Assembly: GCA_963578625.1 (NCBI GenBank)
Contig: CAUZEO010000329.1
Location: 1 to 6,014, forward strand
Length of the DNA: 6,014 bases
Direction: 5' to 3'
From: CAUZEO01 sp963578625
GTDB lineage: Bacteria; Verrucomicrobiota; Kiritimatiellia; SLOV01
The translations under genes were made by a program, and so were the position numbers. Shown here piece by piece: positions 5,290 through 6,014 of this stretch; positions within the stretch are counted from its first letter, which is position 1; the number at the start of each line of letters is the position of its first letter. The notes beneath the pieces are model-generated. The model made no database searches. It worked only from the letters and a program-made list of their open reading frames with translations, and was not told the DNA's origin.

Positions 5290-6014
5290 ATGGAACTGTC
5301 AGAAATTCTGCGCCGCGTTGAGGCGGGCGAGCTTGCGGCCGAGGAGGCGGAGAGACTCGTTGCCGCCGCCGGTCCCGTAATCGACCTTGCCGATGCGTGT
5401 CTGGACCTCGATCGCGTGCGGCGCTGCGGTTTGCCGGAGGTGATCTTTGCGGAAGGTAAAACGACGATTCAGGTGGTAGAGATCGCGGCTGCGATGGTCG
5501 ATGCCGGACAACCGCTTTTCGTTTCGCGCGTGAATCTGGACCAGGCGCGTGCACTCTGCGAGGCTCATTCTCGCGCAACGCATCATGAATTGGCGCGCGC
5601 GGTGACGCTTGGCCGAAATCACGATGGCGAACCGGTCGGCCACGTTGCGGTTGTGAGCGCAGGGACATCCGATCTGCCGGTAGCGGAAGAAGCCGCGCTT
5701 ACCGCGGAATGGATGGGAGCCCGGGTTGAACGCGTCGTCGATGTCGGAGTGGCGGGTTTGCATCGGTTGATGCGCAGCTTGGACACGCTGCGAGCTTCTC
5801 GAGTTGTTGTCGTGGTTGCGGGCATGGAGGGGGCGCTGCCCTCCGTGGTCGGCGGGTTGCTGGCACAGCCGATTATTGCGGTGCCGACCAGCGTGGGCTA
5901 CGGGACCAACCTCGAAGGGATCACAACCCTTCTCGCCATGATGACCTCATGTGCGCCTGGGATTTCCGTGGTCAATATCGACAACGGTTTCGGCGCAGGA
6001 ATCGCCGCCGCTCT
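5290..6014 (+). CDS. larB: Nickel pincer cofactor biosynthesis protein LarB (3' end cut)
   Basis: LarB carboxylates nicotinic acid adenine dinucleotide at C5 and hydrolyses the phosphoanhydride to give pyridinium-3,5-biscarboxylate mononucleotide, the first step toward the nickel pincer cofactor of lactate racemase-type enzymes. The 241 visible codons start MELSEILRRVEAGELAAEEA, match the family from its first residues, and run off the window. LarB proteins have about 250 residues, so perhaps ten are missing. The C-terminal half is the AIR-carboxylase (PurE-like) fold, with SAGTSDLPVAEEA (123-135), AGMEGALPSVVGG (177-189), SVGYGTNLEG (201-210) and CAPGISVVNIDNGFGAG (221-237). Glu180 and Cys221 fall at the positions I recall as catalytic in Lactobacillus LarB. 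An in-frame TAA at 5284 limits the start to ATG 5290. No good Shine-Dalgarno site is visible. It lies 35 bases after trpG and may be co-transcribed. Confidence 0.93.
   Translation, partial: MELSEILRRVEAGELAAEEAERLVAAAGPVIDLADACLDLDRVRRCGLPEVIFAEGKTTIQVVEIAAAMVDAGQPLFVSRVNLDQARALCEAHSRATHHELARAVTLGRNHDGEPVGHVAVVSAGTSDLPVAEEAALTAEWMGARVERVVDVGVAGLHRLMRSLDTLRASRVVVVVAGMEGALPSVVGGLLAQPIIAVPTSVGYGTNLEGITTLLAMMTSCAPGISVVNIDNGFGAGIAAA

Noticed and set aside
5290..6014. PurE (phosphoribosylaminoimidazole carboxylase) identity
   Set aside because: The C-terminal domain is PurE-like, but the N-terminal LarB region, the overall length and the C-terminal CAPGISVVNIDNGFGAG block identify LarB.

Overview
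This 6-kb window comes from a GC-rich bacterial chromosome. It contains core housekeeping and biosynthetic genes and no mobile element, CRISPR array, rRNA or tRNA that I can see. The gene order rplS-rnhB-yraN, classical Shine-Dalgarno sites and ATGA/GTGA stop-start overlaps fit a Gram-negative-type bacterium. The sequence does not identify the phylum. An unusual HisI metal site and the combination of genes suggest a less-studied lineage, but that is a guess.

Layout. Positions 1-1330 (+) hold the 3' end of rplS (ribosomal protein L19), rnhB (RNase HII) and yraN (UPF0102 nuclease-fold protein), tightly packed. Positions 1315-1782 (-) hold a convergent NYN/PIN-fold gene of the YacP/Rae1 type that overlaps the end of yraN by 16 bases. 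Positions 1783-1976 are the only sizeable gap (194 bases), and they are a regulatory region. Positions 1977-5254 (+) are a compact operon hisF-hisI-trpE-trpG with overlaps or short gaps. Position 5290 to the window end is larB, a nickel-pincer-cofactor gene that lacks only about its last ten codons.

The most interesting element is the gap before hisF. It contains, in order: a sigma70-like promoter with a small dyad on its -10 box; a 19-codon leader ORF (1845-1904) that reads MREYTWHWHWKARVPRRRA, with five consecutive alternating Trp and His codons; an antiterminator-like pairing (1882-1891 with 1920-1929); and a perfect intrinsic terminator (1926-1952) ending 24 bases before the hisF start. 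This is the architecture of a ribosome-mediated transcription attenuator. Its sensor codons name exactly the two amino acids made by the operon it precedes. I infer a single attenuator that responds to shortage of either tryptophan or histidine and co-regulates hisF, hisI, trpE and trpG.

How the genes work together. HisI opens the ring of phosphoribosyl-AMP and HisF (with a HisH encoded elsewhere) makes imidazole glycerol phosphate and AICAR. TrpE and TrpG make anthranilate from chorismate and glutamine. Both pathways consume PRPP and glutamine nitrogen, which gives a plausible reason for joint control. The rest of both pathways lies outside this window.
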